50,345 nt of DNA, from contig JAJCYM010000023.1 in the NCBI GenBank assembly GCA_029262895.1, positions 1-50,345 of the forward strand, in the 5' to 3' direction. The position numbers and the translations under genes are program-made. Below are positions 17,811 through 28,500 of the stretch, piece by piece (position 1 is the first letter of the stretch; each line of letters starts with the position of its first letter). Below the pieces are notes generated by a model that was not told the DNA's origin, searched no databases, and worked only from the letters and a program-made list of their open reading frames with translations. The stretch comes from Roseivirga sp. (GTDB lineage: Bacteria; Bacteroidota; Bacteroidia; Cytophagales; Cyclobacteriaceae).

Positions 17811-20081
17811 TCAATCCCACTCGAAATCCCAGATGGGTTCGACTCCCTTGAGATGTTCCACAAAATAATTCCATCGCTTTTTGGTGAAGTACTTGCCGTG
17901 TTGTCCACCATAGCCGTGTCTTTGGCTAGGTAGTATTAATAGGTCAAATTCCTTATCGGCTTTGACCAATGCTTCGGCAAGCTTAAAAGTCGCTGACGGG
18001 TTTACATTATCATCTAAACCACCATGCACCAGCAGTAACTTGCCTTTGAGGTTACCTGCCATGGTAATATTGGATACCTCATGATAAAGGGAGTCTACTG
18101 GCCAGCCCATATACATCTCAGGCCACCAGGCCTTTTCCATTCGAAAATCATGGTCAGCACTGCTGGCCACCGATACTTTATAGAAGTCGGGAAATTCAAG
18201 CACGGCATGTCCGGCATCAAACCCACCGGCAGAGTGGCCGAAAATACCAACGCGATCGGCATCGAACCAGCTGTATTTATTCCCGAGTTCTTTCATTGCA
18301 CTCACATGCTCGGTCAGGTTTTTTCCCATGTTGCGATAGGAGTAATTATGGAATTCCTTGGAGCGGCCTGAAGAGCCCATACCATCAATCATTACCACAA
18401 TAAAACCGAGTTCTGCTAATGCCTGGTTGTTTCTTGCGAGCACTGTTCTGAAATCTCTCGGAAACATTTGCGTATGTGGCCCGGTATAGCTGTGATCTAT
18501 CACGGGATACTTTTTTGAAGAATTAAAGTTGGTTGGTTTCCACATGGCACCATAAATCTTGGTTTTTCCATCTCTTCCAACAGACTCAAAAGCTTCAGGA
18601 GGCGACCAACCCTGCTCGGTCAATTCTGAAACATCTGCATGGCTGATTTCCTGAACAACTGCACCATCCAGTGCACGCCTCAGTACTGATTTGGTTGGCG
18701 TATTATAGGTGGAGTAATTGTCGAAGAAATATTTATTGTCTTGAGAAAATTCAACACGGTGATGTGCGTTCTCTGGAGTCAATAGCTTGATTTCTTTAGT
18801 TTCCAGACTTAGGCTGAAGGTATGACTGAAGTATGTGTTCCGGGCATTATCATGGCCTGAGGCGCTGAAATAGACCATGTTTTCATACTTGTCAAACTCG
18901 AGTATCTGGTCAATATAGTATGCTCCATCGGTCAAACTTTCGGTCGTTTTTGTGTCGAGATTGAATGAGTACATTTGTCTCCAACCGTTTCTTTCAGATA
19001 GCATTAGAAGCTCATTTCTGGGGCTCAAATAGCGGTATTCAAAATTATCGATGTTCGTGCTGCTTGTCTCCTCAACCAATGGAATAATCTGGTTTCTGTT
19101 TAAGTCAACCAGAACAATGTGCTGTTTTTGATAGCCTCTTTCAGCATACTGTGCCAAAAGTGTGTTTGGTTTTTCATGCCAGCGGAAACTCACGCCATTG
19201 ACATGTGTGCCGATTGGTAAATCAGTGATGACTTCATTTTTGGTTTCTATATTATAAAAAACAGGTTGCACCAAAACCATAGTGGTATCTCCTGGTGAGC
19301 CTCTATAGTAGGAGAGTAGTTTGGGTTTAAAGAGTTCATCCTTGCTCCAATCAAGCAGGTACATTTTCTCGGCAGTCCTAAAATCAACAATATTGGTTTG
19401 GATCCATTTGGAATCTGGCGACCAATTCACCGATAGTCTCTGAGGTCTGTCGCCATTTTCCCCCTCCATCTTGTCATACCAACCATAGGAGGTGCCATAT
19501 TCATAGTTTTTTCTACCTCCCTTGCTGAGTTGCTGCGCTCTGCCCGTTGCCACTGACCTAATGTACAGGTTATAGTTTTGTGTATAAGCGATCCACTTGC
19601 CATCTGGAGATACAGATTCCAGACCGTTGCCTTGAGACAAATCCTCGGGGTCTATTTCGACAGTATTCTCTAAAATGTTGATGAGATAGTTTTTTCCTTT
19701 AACCCTGAACCTGAAATTATGATCGGCTCTTTCCATAAGTCTTGAAAAGGGAAGGTCATAAGGGTCCACGTACTCATCAAGAAGATTCGTGAGTTCTTCA
19801 GCCACTAACTCATGGTCGAAGAGCAGCGAAGTTTCGCCTTCGGGAAAGATGGATTTTTTGAAAAATTTAGCATCTTTTTCATATTCGAGATACCAGAATC
19901 CCCTGGTGTCTTTAAACCAATAGGGCTCAATATGAAGATTAAGGGCTTTGCTATTATTGATGTTGGAAAACAAATAACTGACCGCACGATTATAATCCTG
20001 TTCTGTAAGTGAATCGGTTTTGGATGAGCAGGAAATGGCTGCAATGACAAGAATGCCGAATAAGAACTTTGGAAAGGACAT
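17811..20081 (-). CDS. S9 family peptidase lipoprotein (DPP-IV-like)
   Basis: The protein has 756 aa with signal peptide MSFPKFLFGILVIAAISCSS. The AISC lipobox suggests a lipoprotein. The N-terminal two thirds form the DPP-IV beta-propeller (SPDGKWIAYTQNYNLYI, WSPDSKWI, YLSPRNELLML). The C-terminal alpha/beta hydrolase domain has the catalytic triad at Ser617 (GHSAGG), Asp690 (HGGLDDNV) and His722 (RHGYGG). The expected activity is removal of dipeptides from peptide N-termini in the periplasm or at the cell surface. It lies 140 nt after the helicase gene and is probably transcribed separately. Confidence 0.92.
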   Translation of the reverse strand: MSFPKFLFGILVIAAISCSSKTDSLTEQDYNRAVSYLFSNINNSKALNLHIEPYWFKDTRGFWYLEYEKDAKFFKKSIFPEGETSLLFDHELVAEELTNLLDEYVDPYDLPFSRLMERADHNFRFRVKGKNYLINILENTVEIDPEDLSQGNGLESVSPDGKWIAYTQNYNLYIRSVATGRAQQLSKGGRKNYEYGTSYGWYDKMEGENGDRPQRLSVNWSPDSKWIQTNIVDFRTAEKMYLLDWSKDELFKPKLLSYYRGSPGDTTMVLVQPVFYNIETKNEVITDLPIGTHVNGVSFRWHEKPNTLLAQYAERGYQKQHIVLVDLNRNQIIPLVEETSSTNIDNFEYRYLSPRNELLMLSERNGWRQMYSFNLDTKTTESLTDGAYYIDQILEFDKYENMVYFSASGHDNARNTYFSHTFSLSLETKEIKLLTPENAHHRVEFSQDNKYFFDNYSTYNTPTKSVLRRALDGAVVQEISHADVSELTEQGWSPPEAFESVGRDGKTKIYGAMWKPTNFNSSKKYPVIDHSYTGPHTQMFPRDFRTVLARNNQALAELGFIVVMIDGMGSSGRSKEFHNYSYRNMGKNLTEHVSAMKELGNKYSWFDADRVGIFGHSAGGFDAGHAVLEFPDFYKVSVASSADHDFRMEKAWWPEMYMGWPVDSLYHEVSNITMAGNLKGKLLLVHGGLDDNVNPSATFKLAEALVKADKEFDLLILPSQRHGYGGQHGKYFTKKRWNYFVEHLKGVEPIWDFEWD

Positions 20082-20221
20082 GACGTGCAGGTTATTTACA
20101 AATGATAGTTAATCATTTTGTATTGCTAAGTCAATCCAATCTCCCGATTTGGGTGAAATATTTTAATATTGGTAAATGACTGCTCGAATCGATCAGACCA
20201 GCCAGGTTGCGTGAAAGAAAA

Positions 20222-22006
20222 TTAACCTTTGGTCACAGTCAAGAGTCGACCGTTGATATCAATGTCCTTGAATTTATCAGGAAGCCCGTTGGCTTCTGGC
20301 GTGATTACTTCGAAGTATGAACGCTTGTCCTGTACTTCAATGGTACCAATTTGTCTTTTGCTAAGGCCTGATTCATCGCAAATAAAACGAAGTAGGTTCG
20401 CCTTGTTAACGTGCTCCTTTTTGCCAATGTTCATCATAAATCGGACTGTGCTGCCAGTTGGCTGCTCAAATTCCTTTTCTCCCTGATCGGATTTCCTCTT
20501 ATCCCTTCTTTCTGGTTTGGGTCTGTCGCTACGATCACCCCTTCGGCTGTCTCTACGACTCGAGTTTCGGTCCTCGCGATCACTTCTTTTGCCTTCTCCA
20601 CGTTCGCCTCTTTCGCTTCGCCTCTTATCCGTACGCTTTGTTCGCGAATTGTCACGCTCTTTGCGACCACCTCGATCGCTGGATGTATCATTCAAATCTC
20701 TCTGACTTGAACTACCTCCCAGTTTATTCAGTTCTATGGAAACTAGCCTTTGAATCAATTGCTCCTTGGTAAAAGATTCAAAGAGGCCTTCAACAGTGGA
20801 AAGAATTTCTGAGGGTATCTTTGCATCCTTGTCAATGGCGGACAAGCCCTCTGCCCATTTAATAATTCTGGTTTCCTGAATATCGCCAGCATCGGGTACA
20901 GCAATCTTTTCAAACTCGATTTTAAGACCATTGCTGAATTGTTTGATCCTGGAAAGATCTCTTCGTGTTGCCAGGGAAAGGGAAGTGCCTAGCTGTCCGG
21001 CACGGGCCGTCCTACCACTTCTATGGGTGTAATACTCAGGGTCTTCTGGCATTGAATAGTGAATGACATGCGTGATGTCCTTTACATCGATACCTCTTGC
21101 GGCCACGTCAGTAGCTGCCAACAAATTAATGGTATGGGTCTTGAACATGCCCATTACCTTGTCGCGCTGATTCTGAGTTAGATCACCATGTATTGCATCA
21201 ATAGCGTATCCCAGTTTTCTCAAATCACTTGCCAGGTCCTGAGTATCCATTTTAGTTCGGCAAAAGATAATGCCGCGCATACTGGGGTCTATATCAATAA
21301 ACCTTCTTAGGACTTCCTGTTTGTCACTGGCCTTGATAAAAACATACTTGTGCGAGATGTTTTTGTTCACCTCGTCCTTCGCACCCACCTGAACCTCTTT
21401 AGGGTCAGACATATAATTTTTGACAATTCTGCGAATGTCTTTAGACATGGTAGCTGAGAATAGCCAAGTCACTTTTTCGCCAGGAGCAAAGGTCAGAATT
21501 TCATCAATGTCTTCTTTGAACCCCATGTTGAGCATTTCATCAGCCTCATCTAGTACGAGGTGAGAAATCTTGGAAAGATTTATTGCTCTTCTTTTTACCA
21601 GATCAATCAAACGGCCGGGAGTGGCGATAATGATTTGACATGAGCGTTTCAGTTCTTTGATTTGGCCCATGATATTGGCGCCACCATAAACCGCTACTAC
21701 GCCCAAACCTCTTTTGTATTTGGCAAAGGCCTTTAATTGCTGAGCAATCTGCTGTCCTAATTCTCTGGTAGGAGCAAGTACCAGTGCTTGTGTATGTGAC
21801 TGATTGATGTCAATGGCCTCGATCAAAGGCAAACCAAAAGCGGCTGTTTTTCCTGTGCCGGTCTGTGCCAAACCGATGAAATCAGTGTATTCACTGGTCA
21901 ATAAAGGGATGGCCTTCTCTTGTATTTCAGAAGGTGTCTCTATGCCTAGTTCTGGTAGGGCTTTTGTGATGTCCTCGGACAATCCGAGTTCGGAAAAATT
22001 GCTCAA
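20222..22006 (-). CDS. DEAD-box ATP-dependent RNA helicase with DbpA/CsdA-type RNA-binding domain
   Basis: The 594-aa protein has all helicase motifs: the Q motif, AQTGTGKT (residues 47-54), PTRELGQ, DEAD (153-156), SAT and HRSGRTARAG. After the helicase core comes an Arg/Asp/Ser-rich linker of about 90 residues (RGGRKERDNSRTKR and similar). A C-terminal DbpA/CsdA-like RNA-binding domain follows (VRFMMNIGKKEHVNKANL, SGLSKRQIGTIEVQDKRSYF). The role is RNA unwinding, likely in ribosome assembly or cold adaptation. A Bacteroidota -7 element lies 26-33 nt before the ATG. The low-complexity linker produces several long shadow frames at 20400-20770 that are not genes. Confidence 0.95.
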   Translation of the reverse strand: MSNFSELGLSEDITKALPELGIETPSEIQEKAIPLLTSEYTDFIGLAQTGTGKTAAFGLPLIEAIDINQSHTQALVLAPTRELGQQIAQQLKAFAKYKRGLGVVAVYGGANIMGQIKELKRSCQIIIATPGRLIDLVKRRAINLSKISHLVLDEADEMLNMGFKEDIDEILTFAPGEKVTWLFSATMSKDIRRIVKNYMSDPKEVQVGAKDEVNKNISHKYVFIKASDKQEVLRRFIDIDPSMRGIIFCRTKMDTQDLASDLRKLGYAIDAIHGDLTQNQRDKVMGMFKTHTINLLAATDVAARGIDVKDITHVIHYSMPEDPEYYTHRSGRTARAGQLGTSLSLATRRDLSRIKQFSNGLKIEFEKIAVPDAGDIQETRIIKWAEGLSAIDKDAKIPSEILSTVEGLFESFTKEQLIQRLVSIELNKLGGSSSQRDLNDTSSDRGGRKERDNSRTKRTDKRRSERGERGEGKRSDREDRNSSRRDSRRGDRSDRPKPERRDKRKSDQGEKEFEQPTGSTVRFMMNIGKKEHVNKANLLRFICDESGLSKRQIGTIEVQDKRSYFEVITPEANGLPDKFKDIDINGRLLTVTKG

Positions 22007-22031
22007 ATCTCTGGTGCTTCAAATGCGGGTG

Positions 22032-22039
22032 CAAAGGTA
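22032..22039 (-). promoter_or_regulatory. Bacteroidota -7 promoter element for the RNA helicase gene
   Basis: The minus strand reads TACCTTTG, a perfect match to TAnnTTTG, followed by CACCCGC as often seen in this phylum. It ends 26 nt before the helicase ATG at 22006. A good -33 TTTG is not visible. Confidence 0.6.
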
Positions 22040-22091
22040 CGCGAAATTAATTGATTTACAGTGGTTTACTGACATATAAGTTGGGAGAACT

Positions 22092-23672
22092 TCAAATACC
22101 CTTGATCTCATTTACAATGCGGTTTGCTTCAGAAATAACTTCTGTAGGAAAGCCATTGACTTCTAATATTTTGATGGCATTGGTTTGTTCTAGATTTCCG
22201 GTTTTGAGTTCATAGTCAAATACGATCTGTCCTTCCCGGATAACTTCTGAAAAATGATAGAGATCATACTCGTCCTTTAGAAAACCTACTAGTTCCAAAT
22301 CATGTGTTGCTATAAATACCATATTGCCAGAACTGTTCAAGTAACTTAGAATTGCCTTCCCCGCGGCTATGCGTTCCATCGTGTTGGTCCCCTTAAAAAG
22401 TTCATCAAGCAAAAATAAATTTCTTGGACCTGACCTGCTATTATCTAACATCTCCTTGATAGTGAGGACTTCCTCGAAGTAATAACTTTTATCACTCATC
22501 ATATCATCAGCAATGCGAATGGCCGAATGTATTTGCATTTGTGGCATCTGGAATTCTTTGGCAAAGCAGACATTCAATGCCTGTCCTGTAATGGCATTTA
22601 GAGCAATTGTTCTGATAAAAGTGGTTTTTCCTGACATATTGGAGCCAGTGAGTAACACCGATTTGCCATGAACATTAATGGAATTGGGCACTGGATTTTC
22701 AAGCAGGGGGTGGTAGAGGTCAACGGCAACCAAATTGGCTTGATCATTCTCGAGGTCCAGCCTACAGTGTATATCCAGAGTTTTTCTTAAAGAGTCAACG
22801 GAGATGGCAGTGTCAATTTCTGCTACAAACGAAAAGAGTTTGTGAATATCTTCTTTGTGAGCATTCAGTTTTTTTAAGGCGCGGAAAAGAGCCAATGGCT
22901 CAATTAGAAAGAGGGCACGGATGATTTCCACTAAAAATTCACCTGCCTGACCTACGTCTGATTGTAGGGTTGCTTCCATTTTAAAAATCGAAAGACTCTT
23001 ACCAATTCGGGATAAATGAATAATGGCTTGGTTCAAGTCATCGGATTTATGCGCTGTTAGGTTGGTCAATTGCTTAGACACTTGGATCAACAATAGAAGT
23101 TGAGGAATTGAACCCCCGTATTCAAAAAGGTTTTTCTTGTTCCAATAATGAATGCCGTAGTTGATGGCTAAAAGAAAGATGAGTAGAATTAGGAGTTGAG
23201 GAATGAAGTAGATACCAAGAAGGCAAGCAATACTTAGGGAAGCCATTAATTTGATCAGCCAAAACCATTTTGGTTTTTGCAGGTAGTCATCTTGAAAAAG
23301 TGAAGAGAGGTAATAAGCTTCTCCCTTATTCAACTCGGCCATTCGCACCAGACATTCATTTTTTAATTCAGGATTGTCTGAAAATCGAGTTATCCAGGTT
23401 TCCTGGTTGTTGATTGTTTCGGGAGTGCCGGGCACAGATCTGAGTCTATTGTAGAGGTACTGCTGTCCAACTTTAGAAACTGTTCTGTCGATAAGCATAA
23501 ACAGTTCATCCAGGTCCAAGTCATTGTAGGTTCTGTCAGAGATTTCACCCTGAATGCCTTTTTTTGAGCGTTTTGACCAATACTTTTTTATGTTTTCAAA
23601 GTCAAAATACCCCTTCTTTGCTTTAAAATGGTTGTTTAAAAGCTCCTTCCTTTTTTTTGCCCTTGATGCCAT
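22092..23672 (-). CDS. Membrane-anchored MutS-like ATPase
   Basis: This 526-aa protein has the MutS-family ATPase domain at the C-terminus: Walker A GSNMSGKTT (about 343-351), Walker B LFLLDEL (about 419-425) followed by FKGTNTMERIAAGKAIL, and a histidine switch (IATHDLEL). A helical clamp-like region precedes it. The N-terminus lacks the mismatch-recognition domain and carries two adjacent hydrophobic helices at about 136-175 (WFWLIKLMASLSIACLLG, LLILLIFLLAINYG). No Smr endonuclease domain is present. The ATPase suggests DNA or nucleic-acid conformational work, while the membrane segments are unusual for repair. The cellular role is not established. Confidence 0.85.
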   Translation of the reverse strand: MASRAKKRKELLNNHFKAKKGYFDFENIKKYWSKRSKKGIQGEISDRTYNDLDLDELFMLIDRTVSKVGQQYLYNRLRSVPGTPETINNQETWITRFSDNPELKNECLVRMAELNKGEAYYLSSLFQDDYLQKPKWFWLIKLMASLSIACLLGIYFIPQLLILLIFLLAINYGIHYWNKKNLFEYGGSIPQLLLLIQVSKQLTNLTAHKSDDLNQAIIHLSRIGKSLSIFKMEATLQSDVGQAGEFLVEIIRALFLIEPLALFRALKKLNAHKEDIHKLFSFVAEIDTAISVDSLRKTLDIHCRLDLENDQANLVAVDLYHPLLENPVPNSINVHGKSVLLTGSNMSGKTTFIRTIALNAITGQALNVCFAKEFQMPQMQIHSAIRIADDMMSDKSYYFEEVLTIKEMLDNSRSGPRNLFLLDELFKGTNTMERIAAGKAILSYLNSSGNMVFIATHDLELVGFLKDEYDLYHFSEVIREGQIVFDYELKTGNLEQTNAIKILEVNGFPTEVISEANRIVNEIKGI

Positions 23673-23961
23673 TGCAGATTGAAAACTTAATCATGAACAT
23701 TATACTCAAATTAAATGATCCAATTGAGGTGAATGGGCTTAGCGCTTGATGAGCAATACCAATGGTCGAAAACCGTTTATGAAAGTTTCTGAAAGCAAAA
23801 CTGGAGCTCTGAAATGACATGTTTCAGGAGCCTACCAATTATTGCACCTTCTGTTTTAATGAAAATCCTTAGTTTAGTAAATCTGCCTTTGCCATACCGT
23901 GCTCAGTAATTTTATTAAGAAATGGTGAATCAAGAATTCTTAATGCGTAATTGAATCAACT

Positions 23962-25263
23962 ATGACTATGAAGTGTAAACCTTATTTCAGACTCAACAGG
24001 AAATTCACGCTTTATGGGATTGGGGTGGTCCTTTTTGGCCTGAGTCTCTCTGTGAATGGCCAGAGCGCATTACTTCTTGAAAATGTTAACCTGATTGATG
24101 GCACGGGTCAGTCAATCCAAAAAGGGAAAAGCATTTTAATCCTTGAAAATGTGATTCAAAAAATCCTCGATTACGGAGAGGAGGTAGGTGTCGATAATAT
24201 CCAACGCGTTGATGTATCAGGGAAATACCTTCTCCCCGGATTGTTCGATATGCACGTACACTTTGCCACAAGCCCGAGCAGAGGAGATCGGTTGGATTTA
24301 GTGAAGAGACGCCTTTCATTAATGCTTAAGCACGGGGTGACGGGAGTTCGTGATATGGCGGGAGACACCAGGCAATTGGTCTATCTGGCCAGGCAGACTC
24401 AGCTGGATGAAATAGAAGCCCCAGACCTTTATTTTTCTTCATTGATGGCTGGGCCAGGCTTCTTCGATGACCCTAGAACTACATCTTCCGGGCAGGGAGT
24501 GGTTCCAGGAGAGGTGGCCTGGATGAAGGCCATTACGGATGAAACAGATATTGCTTTGGCAGTCGCGGAGGCGAAGGGAACGGGAGCATCGGGCATCAAA
24601 ATCTATGCGGATTTACCAGGTCATCTGGCTGCTAAAGTGATCGAGGAGGCACACAAACAGAACTTTCTGGTATGGGCACATGGGGCTGTGATACCGGGTA
24701 TGCCTTCTGATTTGGTAGGTGCGGGAATTGATGGTCTATCACATGCCACCTTATTGGCTTGGGAGGCTGCCGAGGTTAAGCCTGAAACTGGAAAGCAAAG
24801 ATATAATGAGACTGAGCTTTCGGTTGATAACCCTGAATTCAAAGCTCTAATCAAAGCAATGGCCAGTAAAAAGGTCTATTTGGACCCGACTGTAGCCATT
24901 TATAAAGGACGATATACTAACTCGGTTTATGATAATGGAATTAAAGCGACAAGGGCCGCTTTTGAAGCAGGAGTGCCATTGATCATTGGAACAGATCGCG
25001 GTGTTAATGTTCAGAACTTTGGCCATCTACCGTTGATCGATGAAATGGAAGTGTTGGTAAAAGAAGTTGATATTCCTATACTGGCCATTATCAGGGCCGC
25101 AACCTTGAACGCAGCGAACTTCCTGAGAATTGGTAATGAGACTGGTTCGATTGAAGTAGGCAAAAAGGCGAATATCCTCATTGTGGATGGAAACCCACTG
25201 GAGGACATCACCAATTTGTCCAAAGTTCATTCGGTCTATAAGAATGGGAAGAAGGTGAATTAG
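23962..25263 (+). CDS. Exported metal-dependent amidohydrolase
   Basis: The protein has 433 aa with a Sec signal region (LYGIGVVLFGLSLSVNGQ). The amidohydrolase TIM-barrel motifs are present: LFDMHVHF with His98 and His100, a likely carboxylated lysine in GIKIYAD, histidines in WAHGAV and GLSHAT, and Asp in IIGTDRG. The C-terminal strand reads SIEVGKKANILIVDGNPLEDI. It resembles imidazolonepropionase-related or Xaa-Pro dipeptidase-like amidohydrolases, but the substrate cannot be told. It converges on the propeller-amidohydrolase gene, with an inverted-repeat element between the two stops. Confidence 0.9.
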   Translation: MTMKCKPYFRLNRKFTLYGIGVVLFGLSLSVNGQSALLLENVNLIDGTGQSIQKGKSILILENVIQKILDYGEEVGVDNIQRVDVSGKYLLPGLFDMHVHFATSPSRGDRLDLVKRRLSLMLKHGVTGVRDMAGDTRQLVYLARQTQLDEIEAPDLYFSSLMAGPGFFDDPRTTSSGQGVVPGEVAWMKAITDETDIALAVAEAKGTGASGIKIYADLPGHLAAKVIEEAHKQNFLVWAHGAVIPGMPSDLVGAGIDGLSHATLLAWEAAEVKPETGKQRYNETELSVDNPEFKALIKAMASKKVYLDPTVAIYKGRYTNSVYDNGIKATRAAFEAGVPLIIGTDRGVNVQNFGHLPLIDEMEVLVKEVDIPILAIIRAATLNAANFLRIGNETGSIEVGKKANILIVDGNPLEDITNLSKVHSVYKNGKKVN

Positions 25264-25264
25264 T

Positions 25265-25500
25265 CAGTATTGCGTCATTCTGAATGGAGCATAGCGCAAT
25301 GAAGAATCTGTCAGTTCTAAATAGCTGTAGTCCAGAACAGACAGACCTGTCCGTCCGGTAGGCGGGTTGCCACTTCACCCTCGTGCTCATCGGAATGACA
25401 GGTTTGGTTGGTTTGGTATTAACAAAATAGAGTGAAGAATCCGTCCAGCTATTAACAGATTCTTCGCCATCGTGCCTCAGGCTCAGAATGACGAATACTG
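25265..25500. repeat. Inverted-repeat intergenic element between convergent stop codons
   Basis: A 236-bp element exactly fills the gap between two convergent genes. Its ends are an 18-19 nt inverted repeat (CAGTATTgCGTCATTCTGA at 25265-25283; complement at 25483-25500, one base inserted). Internal arms GAAGAATCTGT (25301-25311) and ACAGATTCTTC (25455-25465) continue the symmetry. The centre has further partial copies (CGGAATGAC near 25390, GAAGAATCCGTC near 25435). It encodes nothing. A bidirectional terminator or a REP-like mobile intergenic repeat are both possible. A related element lies at 48406-48547. Confidence 0.8.
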
Positions 25501-25501
25501 A

Positions 25502-28500
25502 TTACTTCTTAACCCCAGGTACTCCCTTGGGCGCTACATCTTGCCACCAGAATTTTCCTAAAGTCTTTTTCTCAGGGTAAACTGTATTCAAGGTATTGCC
25601 ATCGTACAGTCTGCCGTTCTTCATCACATGGCTGATATCCTTGGAGTTCTTGATGTTGTCCAGTGGATTGCTATTCAGAATCACCAAATCAGCAAGTTTG
25701 CCTGCTTCTATAGAGCCTAAGTCCGTATCGAGGCCAATGGCGTGTGCACCTAAAATGGTGGCTGTTTTCAGAGCATTCAATTCAGACATTCCGCCTGATT
25801 GCATGGCCCAAAGCTCCCAATGAAAGCCCAAACCTTGAAGCTGGCCATGACTTCCAACTCCTACTCGTCCACCGGCTTTTACCAGGTCATCTGCGAATTT
25901 CGAGAGCTCCTCAAATACGTATTCTTCTTCCATAAACCAGCCCGCATTTCTTCTTCTGGTTCTTGAATCAAGATTAGAGTGTGGCATAAAACGATCTAGT
26001 TTTGCATCTCCGTGTGGATTTTCTGTTGCATAGAAATAGTTTTCAGTCCAAGGTCCACCATAGGCTACCAAAAGAGTTGGCGTGTAAGCTGTCTTGGAGA
26101 AAGCCACTAAATCAATGGCATCCTTGTATAAAGGAAAAATAGGGAAGGAGTGCTCATGTCCAGGATAGCCATCAATTACCTGGGTCAGGTTCTCTTTGAA
26201 ATCCAGGCTGCCTTCAGTAGTTGGCATAATGCTTTGCTCACGAGCTGCTTGAATAATCCACTGCCGCTGTTTACGATTACCAGCACCATACATTTTTATG
26301 GTTTTAGTGTTATAGTAACTGCTATATCGCTTCATCACCTTTTGCGCATGCTCAAGACTGCTCACATTCTCACTTGAGAAAATGCCCGGTCCGGTAGAAT
26401 ATATTCTTGGTCCGATTAAACGGCCGGCATCCACTAAATCACCATAGGTAAGTACGTCCGTGGTAGCGGTTTGCGGGTCCCTTGTAGTGATTACACCAAA
26501 AGCCAGATTGGTCAGGTAAGGCCAGAACTCTCCGCGATGAAGGTTCACCGGATGGCGGAAATGGGAATGTGTATCAACAAAACCAGGAACAATGGTTTTG
26601 CCTGACATGTCCATCACTACAACCCTTCTGCCTGCCGAAAGATTTGTTCCGACTTGTTTGATGCGATTGTTCTCAATAAGAATATCTCCCTTTTCAATCA
26701 CCTGATCTCCATTCATAGTAATGATCCTGGCATTCTTTAGCAGAATCGATCCCTTAGGTGTATCCCGTGTTGCCTGAATTTCAATGCGATGCTCTATCGG
26801 TTCATAAGCCTTTTTCTCGGCCTTCTCATCAGTCTTCTTATCATCAGCGTTACCGCTTTCTTTGGCCTCTTTTTTGGCTTTGGCATCTGCCTTCAATTGT
26901 GCTTCAAATGCTTTTGCAGCAGTCAGGTCGTAGGTCACAAATGCGTTTCCGATTGACCAGTAGATGTCGGTGGCATCCCAGCCCCAGGCTGGAAATTGCC
27001 CACCGATATCGGTTAACTTTCTGGCAGGGAATGCTGCGTTTTTTGGATTGGCCACTGAAATAGTAGGTGCTTTCTCGCTTACCTGAGGTACGGTGACTAC
27101 AAACAACTCGTTCACCACCTGGGCCAATGCCTGATCACCTTCTCGAGCCATTCTGATCCAGGATGCACGAGGTGCATTGCTGGAACCTCCCGCGGCTTTT
27201 CCTCTGACTTGTATATGGAATTTCTCATCGGTGCCATCCCAGCGAATGGAGGAAAGGCCCTGAAAACTTGATAGGTAAATTCGGTCAGAATCCTTTACGA
27301 AATGTGGATTGCCCCGGCCAGAGGTATACGTGATGAAATTATTGGCAGAACCATTGGCATCTATCCAGATAAGGTCACTCGTGCCTCTAAATGCGGTACG
27401 CTGAAGTGCATTCCTGAAATCTTCTGGTTGTCCTTTGATTAAGACGATTTTGGAACCGTCATTCGACCAGACGGGACTTTGGAATACACCGCCCTCATTA
27501 TTGAGTTGGGTAAGGTTACGGCCATTAGGTCTCACCTTATACACTTTTCCACCATCTGATTCCCAGGTAACAAAGGCCAGCCATTGCCCATCAGGCGACC
27601 ACACTGGTTGAGCCTGAGTTTCGCTTAGGTCAACAACTTTGCGTGGAGTCCCACTTGGAAGGTCCATAAGATAAACTTCGTTTAATGCCGTAAAGGCCAA
27701 TTGCTTGCCATCAGGAGAAGGTGCAATGTCCCTGACCTGGGTGATTGTAAAGGTCTCCGAATCCGAAATAGGATAATCGAAACTCAGCTCGGGACCAAGT
27801 TCAATTTTAGAATTGACGCGAAATGGAATTTCCTGAGCAGACTTATTAGCGACATTGACTTTGTTAATCTTGCCGCCATAGGAGATAATTATCGATTGAT
27901 CGTCTGGTGTCCAGGAGAAACCTGGTAGGAGGTCTCTCGATCCGCGTGATTCCTGGTCGTCATGTTGCACCGGATAGGCCAACCAACTTTCATTGCCAGT
28001 GGCAAGTTCTCTAAGCATTATGCCGGTCTGATCATCATGGCGAGTGCCATAGGCCAACCATTTGCCATCGTTTGAAGGGGTCGGGCGGAACGTAGAGCCA
28101 TATCTGGAGCCCTGTGTGCTGATATCTCCTGTTTCACGATCATAAGTGGCCATTTGATATTGAGGAAGTGCCGCATTATAATCCCACGCTCTTCCGCCAG
28201 CTTTTCGAGAAAACCAGACGTAACGGCCAGAAGGGCCGAAGGCACCTTCAATCATTCTTCCTGCACTTGTCTCACTTGTTAGTGCCGTACCGGAGCCTCC
28301 ATCAATATGGTATAGCCAGATTTTATGCGCTCCACTGGCTTGCTTTGAGGCGATCATATATTTGCCATCTGGTGACCACTCCGGGGATTGGTATTCTGCC
28401 GTTGATCCCTTGGTCACCTGGGTCTTTTCTTTGGTGTCAAAATCGTAATACCAGACATTTTCTGCACCAGATTCATCAGAGATAAAGACTACTTTTTTAC

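Noticed and set aside
17797-17817. GGGATTG/CAATCCC hairpin at the end of the S9 peptidase gene
   Set aside because: It overlaps the coding end and has no T-rich tail.
20411-20772. Four overlapping frames on both strands within the helicase gene
   Set aside because: They arise from the low-complexity Arg/Ser/Asp-rich linker and have no start context or family match.
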